Shown here: one piece after another, positions 48,325 to 60,720 of the stretch
How the letters are laid out: every line of letters starts with the position of its first letter
Position numbering within the stretch: the stretch's first letter is position 1
Assembly (NCBI GenBank): GCA_036345935.2
Contig: JADWOT020000001.1
Location: forward strand, 28,128,143-28,192,142
Origin: Taenia hydatigena
Taxonomy: Eukaryota; Platyhelminthes; Cestoda; Cyclophyllidea; Taeniidae
Length of the DNA: 64,000 nt
Reading direction: 5' to 3'
The notes under the pieces: model-generated
What the model was told of the DNA's origin: nothing
The model's database searches: none
Seen by the model: only the letters and a program-made list of their open reading frames with translations
Translations under genes and position numbers: made by a program

Positions 48325-50150
48325 TCACGAATCGAGATGCGCCGTTTTCGTAAAAAGGTCGCACTCGCTCTCAAGCACTTGGTGCATTTGCTCGCAGTCT
48401 TCCTTTTTGGCCTCTTTATTGGTGTCTGCCCACCTGATCGTCTCTTCACACTGCGCTAGTGTATATTTCCGATGCTCCTCCTCATTCTCCAACTCCCTCT
48501 TTACGTTAAAGGCATAGCCTACTAACTCATGCATCGCCGCCATTCTACCCCTCTCCATCTCATCCTCATGCTTGAAGGCTTCTGCATCTTTCAGCATCTG
48601 CTCTATCTGCTTCTCAGACAGACGACCTCCGTAGTTGGTAACCGTAATGCTTTTCTGTATCTTTGTCCGCCTTTCCACCGCCGACACGTTGAGAATGCCA
48701 TTTTCGTCAATTTCGAAGGTCACGTCCATCTTAATCTCACCACGTGGCGCCGGTGGCAGACCAGTCAAAATTAGCTTATCCAAAAGGTAATTGCCACGCG
48801 CTCTCGCATGTTCACCTTCATAAATCCCGAATGGCGCTTCTGTTTGACCATCTTTGGTCGTGAACCAGAGCTGGGTCTGTTTCGTGGGAATTGGCGTGTT
48901 GCGCTTTATCACTGTTTTCATCTCACCAACATAGTTGTCCAAACCTAGAGACAGTGGTGTCACTTCCAGCAGCACCAAATCCTCCATACCCATCAGTCTC
49001 TGATCAGTCAAATTAGCTGCCAACATTGCTGCCCCGTACGCCACTGCCTCGTCTGGATTGACAGACTTTTTTAATTCTCTGCCATCGAAGAGTTTCCGCA
49101 ACAATTTCTGCACCTTCGGAATACGCGTCGATCCACCAACCAGTAATACCTCGTGTACTTCAGCCTTCTTCATCTTTGCATCACTCAACGCAGTCTTTAC
49201 TGCTTTCATCGTCCTGTTGAAGAGGTCCGAGCACAACTGTTCGAATCGGGCTCGAGTGAGAGTAGCACTGAAATCAATGCCCTCGAACAACGAGTCAATG
49301 TCTATGTTCGTATGATCAGCTGAACCCAGTAATCTCTTTGCCTCCTCACACTCCCTTCTCAAACGGCTGATGGCCTTTTTGTTGGTTGTCAGGTCCTTTC
49401 CCTCGTGTTCCTTCTTGAACATCTTTGCAAAGTGGTTTACTAGACGAGAGGTAATGTCCTCACCGCCCAGATGCGTGTCACCACCAACCGCTTTCACCTC
49501 AAATTTCCCGTTTTCTATCGACATGATGGACACGTCGAAGGTGCCACCACCCCAATCAAAGACGAGCACATTGCGCTGCCTGTCAAATCTCTTGTCCATT
49601 CCGAAGGCGATGGCGGCTGCAGTTGGCTCATTGATGAGGAGCAACACATTCAAGCCTGCCAGTTTCCCAGCATCGATCGTGGCCCGACGCTGATTGTCAT
49701 TAAAGTACGCTGGCACTGTGATAACAGCATTCGTCACCTTTTCGCCCAGGTATGCCTCCGCTGTCTCCTCCATCTTCGATAACACCATGGACGAGATCTG
49801 CTCTGCAATGAAACGCTTTGCCTTACCACAGTGCTGCACTTCAATCTTCGGTATTTTTCCAGAATTTATCACTTTAAAAGGCCAGCGCTTTACGTCGACC
49901 TGTACAGCTTTGTCTTTAAAACGGCGTCCAATCAGACGCTCCACATCAAATACTGTGTTGGTAGGGTTCATGACTACCTGCCTCATCGCGGCCTCACCGA
50001 CGAGGCAAACCGATCCATAAAAGCAACACAACTTGGCGTTGTGCGGTTGCCCTGATCATTAGCGATAATTTCAGCACTGCCATTCTGGACAACACCAACT
50101 CACGAGAACGCTGTTCCCAAGTCGAACCCAATGGCTACACTCGTTGACAT
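48325..50150 (-). pseudogene. Cytosolic-type HSP70, intronless, broken near the N-terminus
   Basis: From the ATG at 50150 the minus strand reads MSTSVAIGFDLGTAFS, then a TGA at 50102-50100 where HSP70s have Cys, then [21 protein letters not shown] one-base deletion near 50007-50013 shifts the frame, after which 555 codons are open to a TGA at 48325. That part carries the ATP-binding Lys (VKRWPF), INEPTAAAIAFG, the second HSP70 signature with Leu changed to Trp (FDWGGGTFDVSI, Trp codon at 49552-49554), the third signature (LVGGSTRIPKVQKLL) and most of the substrate-binding domain. It stops about 35-40 residues short of canonical HSP70, with no GGMP repeats and no EEVD. As DNA reads, it cannot make a full chaperone unless the TGA is read through and the frame shifted. 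An N-truncated protein from a downstream start is conceivable but would lack phosphate loop 1. Confidence 0.88.
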
Positions 50151-50219
50151 TCTTTCGCGGAATGCACAAACGGTATCACTTCTAGTCTGATGAAGATGAT
50201 CTTCACAGTCTTTGCAGCC

Positions 50220-50229
50220 CTTTATATCA
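50220..50229 (-). promoter_or_regulatory. TATA-like box upstream of the HSP70 pseudogene
   Basis: TGATATAAAG on the minus strand, about 70 bases upstream of the ATG. It would put transcription start some 40 bases before the ATG. No perfect heat-shock element (three alternating GAA/TTC units) was seen in the next 200 bases. If the box is genuine, the copy arose by DNA duplication rather than by retroposition. Confidence 0.35.
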
Positions 50230-51819
50230 GCTACAATTGACCACGATGAACCTATCCATGAAGTGCGCTAACTACTCGGATGCCATCATTTAACCAGCAC
50301 TTACCACTGCCTCAAGCTTCTTATTAGCTGACGACTGCACACTCGAAGGGTTGACAGCCAATGCATGCTGTTGGAAATGCAGCTAAGTTCACGCATCGAT
50401 ATCCTACAGAAGGCAGTTACAGATACTGAGGATCTTCCACAGAACAGTATTCATGACACAGTGAACATCCGTCAAGACGCATTTGTGACGCTAGAGCAGT
50501 AACTGTTGTACATTCTGCAAGTACATCGCCACAAAGGCTTGCAACAATTTGCTCTTTGCTGCCCATTTAGTTTTGGCTCAGTGCTCTAGTGAACCAATTA
50601 CTACAATGAACGCATTTGACTACTTGTTTGCGCACAGTTAATCTAACGTTGGTCCCCTTTAAGTCAGAGGTGTAGGCTGAGTTCTGGAGCACGTATTCCT
50701 TCTCCATGCCATCCGATCACTCTGGCAGCATCGCTAGTTCCCTGACTGTTAATGAGCCACATGGATAGCAGCGACAAAGAGAAGGAAGAGGCTATGGAAT
50801 GAGCCCTTTTATACAAGATTGCGACATATGCCAACTCGAGAAGTGGATTGTTAAAACTAAAAACAGACGGTTGAAAAGAACTTAGCCGATAATGAGCAGC
50901 GATGCTACTTGAGAAGGAGGAAAACACAAAGGTGTAGACGCAACACCCTTCATTTTATGTACTTTGCTTAGACGCACAGGTTCACTTACCAAAATGCAGA
51001 GATCAATGTGAAGCGAAATTCTGTCACTAACTTGGGTAATGTTAACGTCTAGGAGTACATATTTGTGGGCGTGAAAAGTGGTACTTTTCCTTCTGTGCTC
51101 AAAATGCGTCTCATCCAAAATCTGACAAGAGCAAACAGGAAGAAATCGCAATGAGTTACTAAGGGTAGCACAGCTGGTAAGGAAAGTTGAGGGTAAGAAA
51201 TGTAAGTAGTGAGCACTTAGTAGACGTTAGTGGTTGCCTTGCGTGGATGCCCGTGGGTTTCGGCACCACTGAGGTTATGCTACGCCGCTCCGGGTTAGTA
51301 CATGTGCGGGTGGCGGATGTGGAACCCTCGGAGCCGATGGCACGCTTTGTAACATTTCGATCATCTTTATTTCTTTCAGTCGCCTCTACTACTCTTGTTC
51401 ACTCGTTTGCGCTACTTCATACAGTCGGTTCCTATCCCACATAATTGTATCCCTTTGCATTGTGTTCGGTTGTGAAGTATAGCCTGCATGCATTACTCTG
51501 ATGAATGATGCAATACTATAGGAATTGACAGCGGCATCGGTGGTGGAGGAAGACGTCGCGGTCAAAGTGGTATCAACGGCTTCATATGAAGTTAATTGAG
51601 TGCAAGCGCATTGAAGTTCAGTGCGATGCGGCTGTTTAGTCTGCTGTCACAAATTTCCCGTCAAATGCACGAAGTGTTACAAAGTGAGTTGTAGAGTGGA
51701 TACACATTGACGGATGCAAACGGATAAAGATTGTTCATATGCGGCAACAAAAATTTGTGTACATCCATTTTGACCTAATTTCTTCTAACAATTTTTTCAC
51801 TTTTCCGTTTACTTGGTAG
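50230..51819. other. Upstream region of HSP70, no firm gene
   Basis: A plus-strand frame at 51187-51444 (AWMPVGFGTTEVMLRRSG, then RVADVEPSEPMARF) looks coding-like and has a GTAAGA just inside it and TTTCTTTCAG near its end, but no consistent exon pair was found. The rest shows no genes or repeats. Confidence 0.3.
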
Positions 51820-51824
51820 ACTAA

Positions 51825-52081
51825 ATGTCGTTTACAATTAATGAGAATTCTGTTCGCCGTCGCATCAATCGCTCCAGTGAACTCACTGAGATACTTGGAT
51901 GTGCTCATTCACTACCTGATTGCACCATCTTTACATCACAGGCGTAATTAGGACTCGTGAGCACTACATCATACTCCATTCTGCCAAGATGCCTCAACAT
52001 CAGCGCGGCAAAGTAGAGGAGGAAGAGTTAGTGGAATCAGTCTTCATGAACACAGATTGGGGCATGCGCCACTTCGAGTAG
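51825..52081 (+). CDS. Small two-exon gene model, unrecognised 71-residue protein
   Basis: Exon 1 (51825-51900) starts MSFTINENSVRRRINRSS. The intron is 41 nt (GTGCTC...TTTACATCACAG, 51901-51941). Exon 2 (51942-52081) continues in phase as VIRTREHYIILHSAKMPQHQ then an acidic run (KVEEEELVES) and DWGMRHFE before a TAG. The ATG lies five bases after a strong acceptor (CCGTTTACTTGGTAG, AG at 51819-51820), and the intervening bases hold an in-frame TAA, so translation must start here. The acceptor could serve a 5' UTR intron or a trans-spliced leader. The donor GTGCTC is weak. No family is recognised. Confidence 0.4.
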
Positions 52082-55000
52082 CGGCTTGCAAAGACAGCAC
52101 ACAAACAGTAAAAAACATTTGCTATTCTGCACATTCATCGACCCTCTTTAAATTAGTCAGACCCACTTATTTCTTTTCCCTTCATATGCCACATTAGCGA
52201 CACAAGAGCTTCAAGTTATTACAGATTCACTGCGGATAATATGTTTTGTGTGGGTGTACAAGTGAATCATTCATATCAAGGTTCGTGCCTTTCTTGGATT
52301 TATGCAAAGTCTCTATGCAGTTAACTTGTTCATTGAAATGCAAACGCTGTCTTGACTTATGCAGGTAAACAAAACCAAACTAACGACAATGTGCTTGTAG
52401 CAGGTTATATCAATGTTTATTCAAAATACGGGTTTTTCTGCGAGAAAACGCGGCTATTAAGGAGTTGTTTTTGAAGTTGTCAGGTTTATTGTATCCTGAA
52501 AAGGTAAAAATTGTTGGAGGAAAAGATGGAAATATATTTTGCAGCCTTAAAGTACTAGCAGTAGTCAGTATTTGCGGTTGAACTAATTGTTGGAAAGGTT
52601 TAAACGTATTCAAGGGTGTGAATGTTAATCTTGCCAACTGTAGTCACGGAGAGGACGCCAGTTCCTCACTGATGCGAAAGCCTAAGTTGGCATTAGAAAA
52701 GGCGGATTGGTAAGTACTTTTGGGAGACTGTCGCCTTTACTTCAAAAGTCGTTGGGTGAGGAAGTGTGTCGATTAGGAGCTGTTCAGTGTTATTGAGTGG
52801 GTCCTTCGCAGTAGTGAGGGACGATGCTTTGAAATGCGCATATTTCATAGTCGTTGATGAGGACTGTTTCAAGGACTGGTCCGGTACATTTAAGGAACTT
52901 GTGAATAAAGCAGTGAAGGGAATAAATTATCTAGCAGAAGTGTGAAATAGTGTCTGATTTGGCTCCACCCGAGTGTGTGACTAAGGTGGCTCTGATTACA
53001 GCCAGTGCTTAAGTAATGCTTTAGCCCCCACTTTCTGAATTGGATATCTTGTGGAAGAAATGGTGAGAATAATGCGAAGGTAATAGGATGGAAATGTCAG
53101 TCATGAAATAATATTTTGTGCTCGTTTATGCGGATTTACAAAGGGTAGTGGTGAGGACGTACATTTGGTTGGAATGAGCCTTTTTTGGGTGTTGGGAAGA
53201 CGTGGAAGAGGATGGGAAAGTGGTGACGTGTTTAAAGTGATGAAAATGGCGTCTCTTGCACTTGTAGCAAGCCAAGTGGCATGAATGTGTCACGGAATGG
53301 CCTCGTGGGCACATTGAGGCGAATGGTGGAACCAATTTCGGGCCCGCATCGGCTGGCGGTGTCATTGGTGGTGGTAGTGGTGGCGTTAGTGCCGGCGATA
53401 GATCCTCCTTTATCGATCTATGGTTTCAATGGGCAGTCTTGAGCCGTTATTTACCGACTCACTCACCCGCCAGCCCATGCTCTGCTCGATTTCGTCGAGG
53501 ACATAGGATGTTTGGAAGAGGTGGTTTGAAGTACCCTCCCGTCTGTGCAGAATACCACACGTGAACTTGTTCCCCTTCCGTCTCCTTTTTTCCTCTCTCC
53601 TGCCCTTTTGTCTTCCTCTCTCCTCTGCCGCCAACACTGCTGCTGCTGCTTCTTATAGTAATGCGAATACTTTAGTTATTATTATTGCTGCTACCATTGA
53701 TAAAGCTAAACTATTGCTACTGTTGAAACCAGTAAAGGCGCCTTCCTTCCTTTCTTTCGCATATGCAGGATGTGTTGGATATTTAGGAGTAGGTTAGGGA
53801 CACTACGTCGCCATTGGATACTGTAGAGTTTATCAAAAACCTATGAAGAAATGGAGATTGTTAGTGCTGCATTGCCCTCAAATTCAAACATTTACCGTAT
53901 GTTCACAACCACTCTGCAAAGAATGCCTTTCTTGAGTGCTACTTGTACAGAAGGCTATTTTGCACCATCCACCTAGTCATTCACAGGAGTGCAAAGTAAA
54001 TGCATTTTCTCTGACTGATTCTACTGGGTGACGACGTGTGCTTCCACAGTGCAGCATTCAATGCATTAGCACCGCTGGTTCAAACGCCGACAACTAGGTG
54101 ACTGAGTAGCGCATCATCTGCCCACTTTCGAACATCTTCGACTAAGTGGCATGTGCTGGCACCTTGAATGATGTTTACTCTCACGATCCTATGTCTGTAC
54201 ATGACTTTAATCGAGCCCGATGTCGGTAGGTGGCAGTTACGCACATTGTAGTCTTGAGTGGAAGTGTGCCGAAGTCTTGGCTGTGTCTGCCTCCCACGGG
54301 AGAGACTTGGCTCGCAGTTTAGCCTTCCTCGGCGCAGATCTCTCTGTTGTTTAAAAGCCTCTCGATGCGTTCCATTTCACCGTCACAAATCTCGACGTGG
54401 ACTTACGAGATGATCTGCGTCTGGTGTAAGTCATCAGCTGCACCTTTCTACTCATGTGCTCATAAGTAGATGGCGTTTTGGATTCACCTTGAGTTAGAAT
54501 GTGGTTGTTTGGTCAAATAGGTTTCTAGAGTATCATTTTAAAGTAAATCATCAGCTTTTATGGTCATCCTCTGCGAGGTACTGTCGTCCCGCATTGTCTT
54601 GCACTCTGATTGTGTGATTGAAGCGGAGAGTCTTTTCTCTCTTGTCCAATGTCTTTTGTCTACTGCGCTTTCCCGACCGCCAGTGAGATCTAGCATTCCA
54701 ATCCCTCCCTCCCTCCTTCCCTCCCTTTTTTCTTTCCTACCCCCCAAACTCAATCCATCTGATCGTCGCAGGAGGTGGTGTAATCAAGCGCCATAAAGTA
54801 AGCAAGAAAGAAGGAACAACCATCACGAACTTGGCATACCACACTTGAGCAATAAACTCGGCCCAAAACACGTGGTGTCACAGGTGGTGGAAGTGTCTGA
54901 CAACGATTGAGATAAGAAGAGTCCTTCAAATAGCGCATAATACGAAAATTTTTAAAAGCGCGCAGTTGGAACCATCAATCGACCGACGGGGGAGAAGGAG

Positions 55001-57029
55001 GAAGAAAGCGGCAATCCTCTCATCGAGGTGCCAGGCTTTGCTCTTGACAACTGATGTAGACTGCCAAAGAGGAAGTCCACAGCGGACCGTCGTTGCGAAG
55101 ATCCTCCCTCATACAACGCTCGCCGCTGCTACCACATTTCCAATGTGCAAGCGTCGGCGCTGTCCACTACCACTGTCAGGCTGAGCATCATTGCGACGAC
55201 GACGAGCGCTACTTATGTGGACATCAGTAGCGTTGGCAGAACACTAAAACTAAGGCTTAGTGGCTCGGTCACGCTTACACGCATGTGCATTATAACCTCC
55301 GTGCCAAATTACTCCCTTTTCCAACAAGTTTGCAGCTACCTTCCGAACAAGTAAAGGTTATTCACTCAAACACGCAAAAGTAAAAGATGGCTTTGTAATT
55401 CACGCCAAGGTAGGCGCATGGATGTACATGGGGAAGAAGGTGTGTGCTAAGGTCGTGATTGAGAGATAGCAGTAAAATGGCCGAGATCGCAACTCCACGT
55501 CTGGCTAGAACGAAGTGGAAAGCACGGAAGTCCACTGCTACAGTTGAATAATCAACCAACTGATGAATCAAATATCCTTTCCCTCCTTTTAGTGATAATT
55601 TATTTACCCATTCCTGATTTATTAATTCATTTCTGCCCGATTGTACACATTGAAGAAGTTGACTGGGCATTTAGCACCCTGCGTCATTGCTGGTGACGGG
55701 CTGACGCAGTTGAGCTCTTGTGTGATGGCACCAATGAAAATATTATCCATTGCTCCTTTGAGGCGGTGCATCAGGCATAAACAGTTGTTTGTGCATCTGC
55801 TCTCTTCCACTCATTCTCCACCATTTGGTGTGAGTTGGTACCTCTGCAGGTGCTCTATTGTGGGTCGTGAAAAGAAATCACCAACCCACGTGTAAGAACT
55901 CTCGGTCGACGAACGGGGGTCGCCAGCTCAATCAGTGAAGAGCAAACGCTGACTGAAAGTGCCCACAACAACCTCTGGATGTGCACTAAAAAAAAGATTG
56001 GTTAAACAAGCGTAACTGATGCAATCAATTCAGCGCTCCAAGGTATACCAACAGCGAAGATGGAGCCAGCTTACCGCCACGAGGACCGTCTCTGAAAGGA
56101 CAGCTGAGAAGTGGCACTACATAACTGGAATGTGTAGAACCTTGATTACAAGTTCATTAGAACATGCATGCATGAGAGCACTTCCAGAATTTAGGCAATC
56201 GTCCTCCACAGCGCAGAATCTCATTGTTCTTATGTGGCCACCTGAGACACTCGTTTTCTAATCAGTCGAGCTGCCATGCAAAAATAAAAAATAACTGTTC
56301 TTATGACAGGTCTAACCTACAATTCCTCCATTGGCTATCACCCGGCCAATCAGATGTTCGATAAGTCTTTTAAAGGCAAGCAAGAAATATGACCATTTAA
56401 AAGAAATGGGACATAAAATTAGACTTTTCCGGACACAAACCCGATGTGTACTTGCAGCTATGTGGGTTGGTTTGTGGACATAAATCCTCCTGGAACTCGT
56501 TACTTTCCATTGGCTATTGACCGGCGAATCAGATGGCGTTTAGCCGTGGAGAGATTTGCGGTCGCCTTTGCGGATACCTGGATCGGCATTTTGGGGTCTA
56601 CGTCAAATCATCTTAGTTCTAATCCCACAGCAAATACATAATATCATTGTTGTAAGTGGAAAAAGCAACCCAATTCATAGTAAATGAGGTTTGGGAACGA
56701 TTTTACATCAAGTACTAAGTTGCCTTACGTTGCAAAGGATTGTCCTGACCACTGCCTATTCAATACCAAAACGAAGGCTTCGTTTGATAAGCGCAAAGCT
56801 ACTCAAATAGACATTTTGCCATTCTTCAGCGACTTTTAATAAACTTTATTCAACATCAACTAAGCTAGCTTCTTATGAGCAAAAAAAACGTAATCGTCAT
56901 GAGTTCTTTCCTGCCCCGTGGAGGTACATATGTGATTGTGTAAATGAGACGCTAAAGCCAATGACAAGTCAGTACATTTTCACTTGTGAGGGTCATAGCA
57001 CTTCTCAGAATGTGAAAATTTAAGCACCT

Positions 57030-57214
57030 TGCAACATCCCTAGACTCCCTTGAAGGCAAAAGAGGGCGCATTACTATGGCAGGTTACGCGTATTCAATAA
57101 ACAGGGAGCACGGGGATGCTGGCGCGGTCCGGAGGCCAGCCCACGCGACTAGGGCAGCATGGCCACTCAAGTCAGGGTAGCCGAAAGTGGCAGTCAAACA
57201 AACAAGGTATTACA
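57030..57214 (+). mobile_element. Solo LTR-like element, 185 bp, in R-C
   Basis: Same insertion site as 1749-1933 and 22479-22663. It starts TGCAACATCCCTAGACTCCC, holds GTATTCAATAAACAGGG and ends GGTATTACA. The flanks are CACCT and CACTC. Confidence 0.6.
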
Positions 57215-57588
57215 CACTCGTTCCACAGTGCGTGTGTGTGAACTGGAACACCCCATCAGGGACCGACGCCAGCATTGTTGCCTACTTTATTGCTTACACA
57301 TTTGACACTGAGGTGTGGAAGCAGCATTTCCTCCCTTTGATGACGAATTTCACTTCTTTTAATCTAAAGTCAAATCAAACCATTTCTATCGCCGTTTGTG
57401 CATGTATTGATGGGAGAGAATCTGACGACAGAGAGCAACTTGGTGCCCTACACCAGCTTTGGAGGGAGATGATTCCTCTATGCTCGTTTTTGCTGAAAGC
57501 TGAACCACCACTACTACCACTACTACTACTGCTTAGGACTAGCCATATCCAGTGGAATCGATTCTGTAACGCTGCCCATGTATCGTAA
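57187..57588 (+). other. Reading frame of 133 codons, R-C counterpart of 22636-23004
   Basis: It begins in the LTR with GTG and reads NWNTPSGTDASIVAYFIAYT and IDGRESDDREQLG. It extends past the R-B stop (TCCAGTGG in place of TCTACTAG) to WNRFCNAAHVS. No domain is recognised. See the R-B entry. Confidence 0.25.
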
Positions 57589-58200
57589 CCGCTACTACTA
57601 ATTAAGTTCGCAGACTCATTAGTAGTAGTACTGCCTGGCACTAAATAAACTACTGCCGAGAGTTGGACAGACGCTCCTCAATGTGAGCAGTTACTAGTTA
57701 GTTGACGTGTAGAATTCGACACTAATTATTGCTATTATAATGGGGCAAATTTATGGTTGTATCAAATGGGGGAGGAGAAAGCGTCTGTCACGACTGGAAG
57801 AAGCCCCTCAACGACCAACAGACCTGCCCAGACTTCTGCTGCAGCAACCACGACTGGCGGTGACACGACCTGCGCTGCTTTGGTCATTGTAACTCTACTA
57901 GCTTTCGTGGCTGCTATGCTTTCGTGACTTTTCCCGTGGGTCCGTACAACCAATCACCAAGCGCCTCAGCTACTATGACTAGTGCAGCTCCCTATTTGCG
58001 GCCATCGAAAGTGCTGTTTATTTTCTATTGCAGATTTCATTAAATACGAAAGATAGTTAGATCGACAATCATCTATCCATGCAATGCCTTTACTTCCACT
58101 AAAGTGTGCAACTGCTGTAAACAAATGTTAAATGGCAACGGATTAGAGATGTTAGCATTTGCATTCGTCTTCATCGACACTGAAAGGGGTTTACCCCTGT

Positions 58201-58440
58201 GAGGTGGGTAATCGGAATTCACTGAACTGCAATGATGCTTATCGTGGGAGGGAATGAAAGACAACGCTGTGATGCTGGGTGTGCCCTCAAATCCTCAGTG
58301 AGAGACGCTACTGTTTCGAGCTACACATCTAGCCACAAACCATGCATTTGTCAGGTAGTTGCCTGATTGGTCAAAACATTACCACGCCTTACTGAAACCC
58401 CATCAAAGAATCTCACCAGTTTAGAAAGTTGGCAATTTCT
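58201..58440 (+). other. 240-bp segment present in R-C, absent from R-B
   Basis: R-B reads ACCCCTGT directly into TAGTAACTACTCC (about 23643-23655). R-C has 240 extra bases between the same words. No terminal inverted repeat or target duplication was seen, so it may be an insertion in C or a deletion in B. It has no partner elsewhere in the window. Confidence 0.6.
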
Positions 58441-59129
58441 TAGTTACTACTCCTACCTGTAAGAATCCAGGTGGGAATATCGAATGGCGCCGCTACCTGC
58501 AACAGGTGACTTACTCGAATATGCGGTCCAGCTCATGCCTGAATGATCCACGATTTGGCACAAAGCAATTGTCTTGTGCACCCCATATTTACTATCTTCT
58601 GATTGCGGTAAATCGAGAGCTTGTCTTCGAATGTGCAAAAGAGCCCTTTGAAAGTGTTTGCTGGTAACTTGGACTGCCGGTTCCGTAGAGGTAGGTGGGA
58701 CTGTCGACTGCTTTGGTTGGCTTAAATTTTTAACCAATAGCTTTAATGAAATTGACTAACCTCGTTTAGTTCTTTGAGGACTTACATTTTTGCAAGTGAT
58801 CCATCGCTGCAACAGCACTCGCTCGCCACCTCAATGGACGACCACCATCATTGCGCATCGACCTCAGTAGAACTGGACGAACCCCATCAGACCCGCGAAT
58901 TTGGGTCTTTCACTACCATTAACGCGTTTTTATGAGGACCTGGTGAAGTAATGAATGGGTTGTGAACATCGCATAGCAGAGAGGAACAACGAGTTGAACC
59001 CAACTCGAAGCACTGCGACAATTCAAGCATCTTCTGCTCTGTTACTGGGAAATCATCCAGTGCAATGGAAGCTGTGAATTATAATGTTACACTTAGCTGA
59101 AGTCACCTTTCAACAGGCTTATTCTAAGT

Positions 59130-59650
59130 TAATGGGTGAACTGCTTTCAGGCAGACCAGAGTGCTCCGTTTTGAGCAATTTCTAGGTACAATGGCAGCAT
59201 TATGCCGACGCGTTCGGAAAGGTGTGCAATGAGTTCAGCGCTTGTCTCTCCCTTCTAGGCCTTCATCCCCTTGAAACAAAGAGAGAGATACCAGGTGGAG
59301 AAAATTTCCGTTGTTATTGTGACAAAGAGCGTAGCGTGATGAGGTTCGTGCTCGTTTGACAGAGAACACTCCTCTCTCGAAGGTGAATAATGATGCTTTT
59401 GCACGAGAAAACCGCATCTACTGAATGCCTTTGGCCAAGGAGGACGAGTCAGCCTACCACATCTACTTCAGCTAGACCGACATACCAAAGCAGGCAGAGA
59501 TCCATCAGCATTAGCAAGTGTCAATGCGACGACAGCGGAGTCAACAACGACGCTACTCTTAGTGCCCCCGACTGTGATCAAGACACGCATGCGATCCCTT
59601 ACCAGCACTCGACGTCCGAGAGTCCACAATACCCATCAGCATCTGGCTTG
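59130..59650 (-). repeat. Coding-like fragment, inverted partner of 37630-38160
   Basis: It lies beyond the edge of R-C. The minus strand reads LFTFERGVFSVKRARTSS. A one-base shift is then needed to continue as AELIAHLSERVGIMLPLYLE. The plus strand frame 59390-59653 (SISISKCQCDDSGVNND) aligns with the partner's opposite strand. The copy is damaged in at least one reading. Confidence 0.5.
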
Positions 59651-59653
59651 TAA

Positions 59654-60720
59654 CTATGACCGTCGCAGCCAGAGGTGCCGAAGGAACCCGATAGACGTCT
59701 ACAACTGTGCTCCCCTCCACGTCTCTGTGGTCAGTGCTACTATGACCTCAAGGAAGGAGAATATGTCCTCATTGTGACAGTGCGAACTAAGGCGCGAACA
59801 ACATGTGCCTCTAATTATGTGTTAGTGAATTGTATGAATAAATTGAGGGGATTGATCTTAACAACATTTGGGCTAGCTGCTGGTCACCCCATGTGGACCC
59901 TTCAATGTGACCGAAATGCGGAATTTAGTTACTGTCGCACTGCTCGTGGCTCCCTCGTTGACAAGCTGACTAGCAGTTTGATTAGTTCATCATGAGAGAT
60001 TGCCCAAACTAACATCCCTTTTCGTGACAGTAGTCGCATGACCAAGATGAGCTGTCAGGCGTTTTCACCCACTATCGCCATGGTCGTCGGTAATGGTTGG
60101 GCTTAACTCTACCAATTTATCAAATAATATCTTCGAAGCAACCAAAATGGGTCGCCGGTGTCAATGCCTCCACGTGCATTGGTTGAGACACATTCAAACT
60201 ACGATTGACGGAATATGAAACGGATAATGAGTCACAATCACGCAATCTCCTTCCTCCTTCAACCCTTTAGACCTACAATCTTCTTCTCTTTACGGGATGC
60301 ACATGCTTAAACAAAACGTATGCGTAGCAGGTGTGCCAGGAGGTAAGCGACGACATTGGTTGGTTGGATGTTTGCTACAAGTTATTTCCTGGGACTACAA
60401 GTGATAGAGCTTTATGAAGACTTTGAATTGAGATGTTACAGTCTCCCTCTTTTCGGTACTTCTTGCTTATTGACGCCTATCTGGCTAAGTTCACATTCAG
60501 GCTTCTGGATTGAAAGGCCAATGAGATCTGTGAGGCGTGATAAGCTGTACAGCCAATTAAACTTGAGTCTATCCGACCACTAGAGACTCTGTTTTCTGCC
60601 TTGTCCTTGTTCTGATTAGTCATTGTGGATGAGCAGGTGGGTGGAAGACCAGTCGTTCACTCACCTTTCCACACAATTGTATTTTCTTCTTTCCTTCCTC
60701 CTTCTCAACTCACATTGCAG
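59654..60720. other. No firm gene; one plus-strand frame noted
   Basis: A frame at 59675-59995 (LCGQCYYDLKEGEYVLIV) and one at 60356-60583 (YEDFELRCYSLPLFG) look partly coding-like but have no splice support. They may be upstream exons of the gene at 60721 or chance. Confidence 0.25.

Larger units (their letters stand above)
52197..58592 (-). repeat. R-C: reverse copy of family R
   Basis: Collinear with the reverse of R-A from R-A 6330 (low-coordinate end) back to its start, then with R-B to about 58592. It keeps the 1.8-kb block that R-B lost (about 53820-55600). It differs by a 240-bp extra segment at 58201-58440. The LTR is at 57030-57214. It begins about 115 bases after the small gene at 51825-52081. 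Confidence 0.8.

Noticed and set aside
48529..50055. Several plus-strand frames (81-108 codons) opposite the HSP70 sequence
   Set aside because: They are antisense shadows of the HSP70 codon pattern and show no homology of their own.
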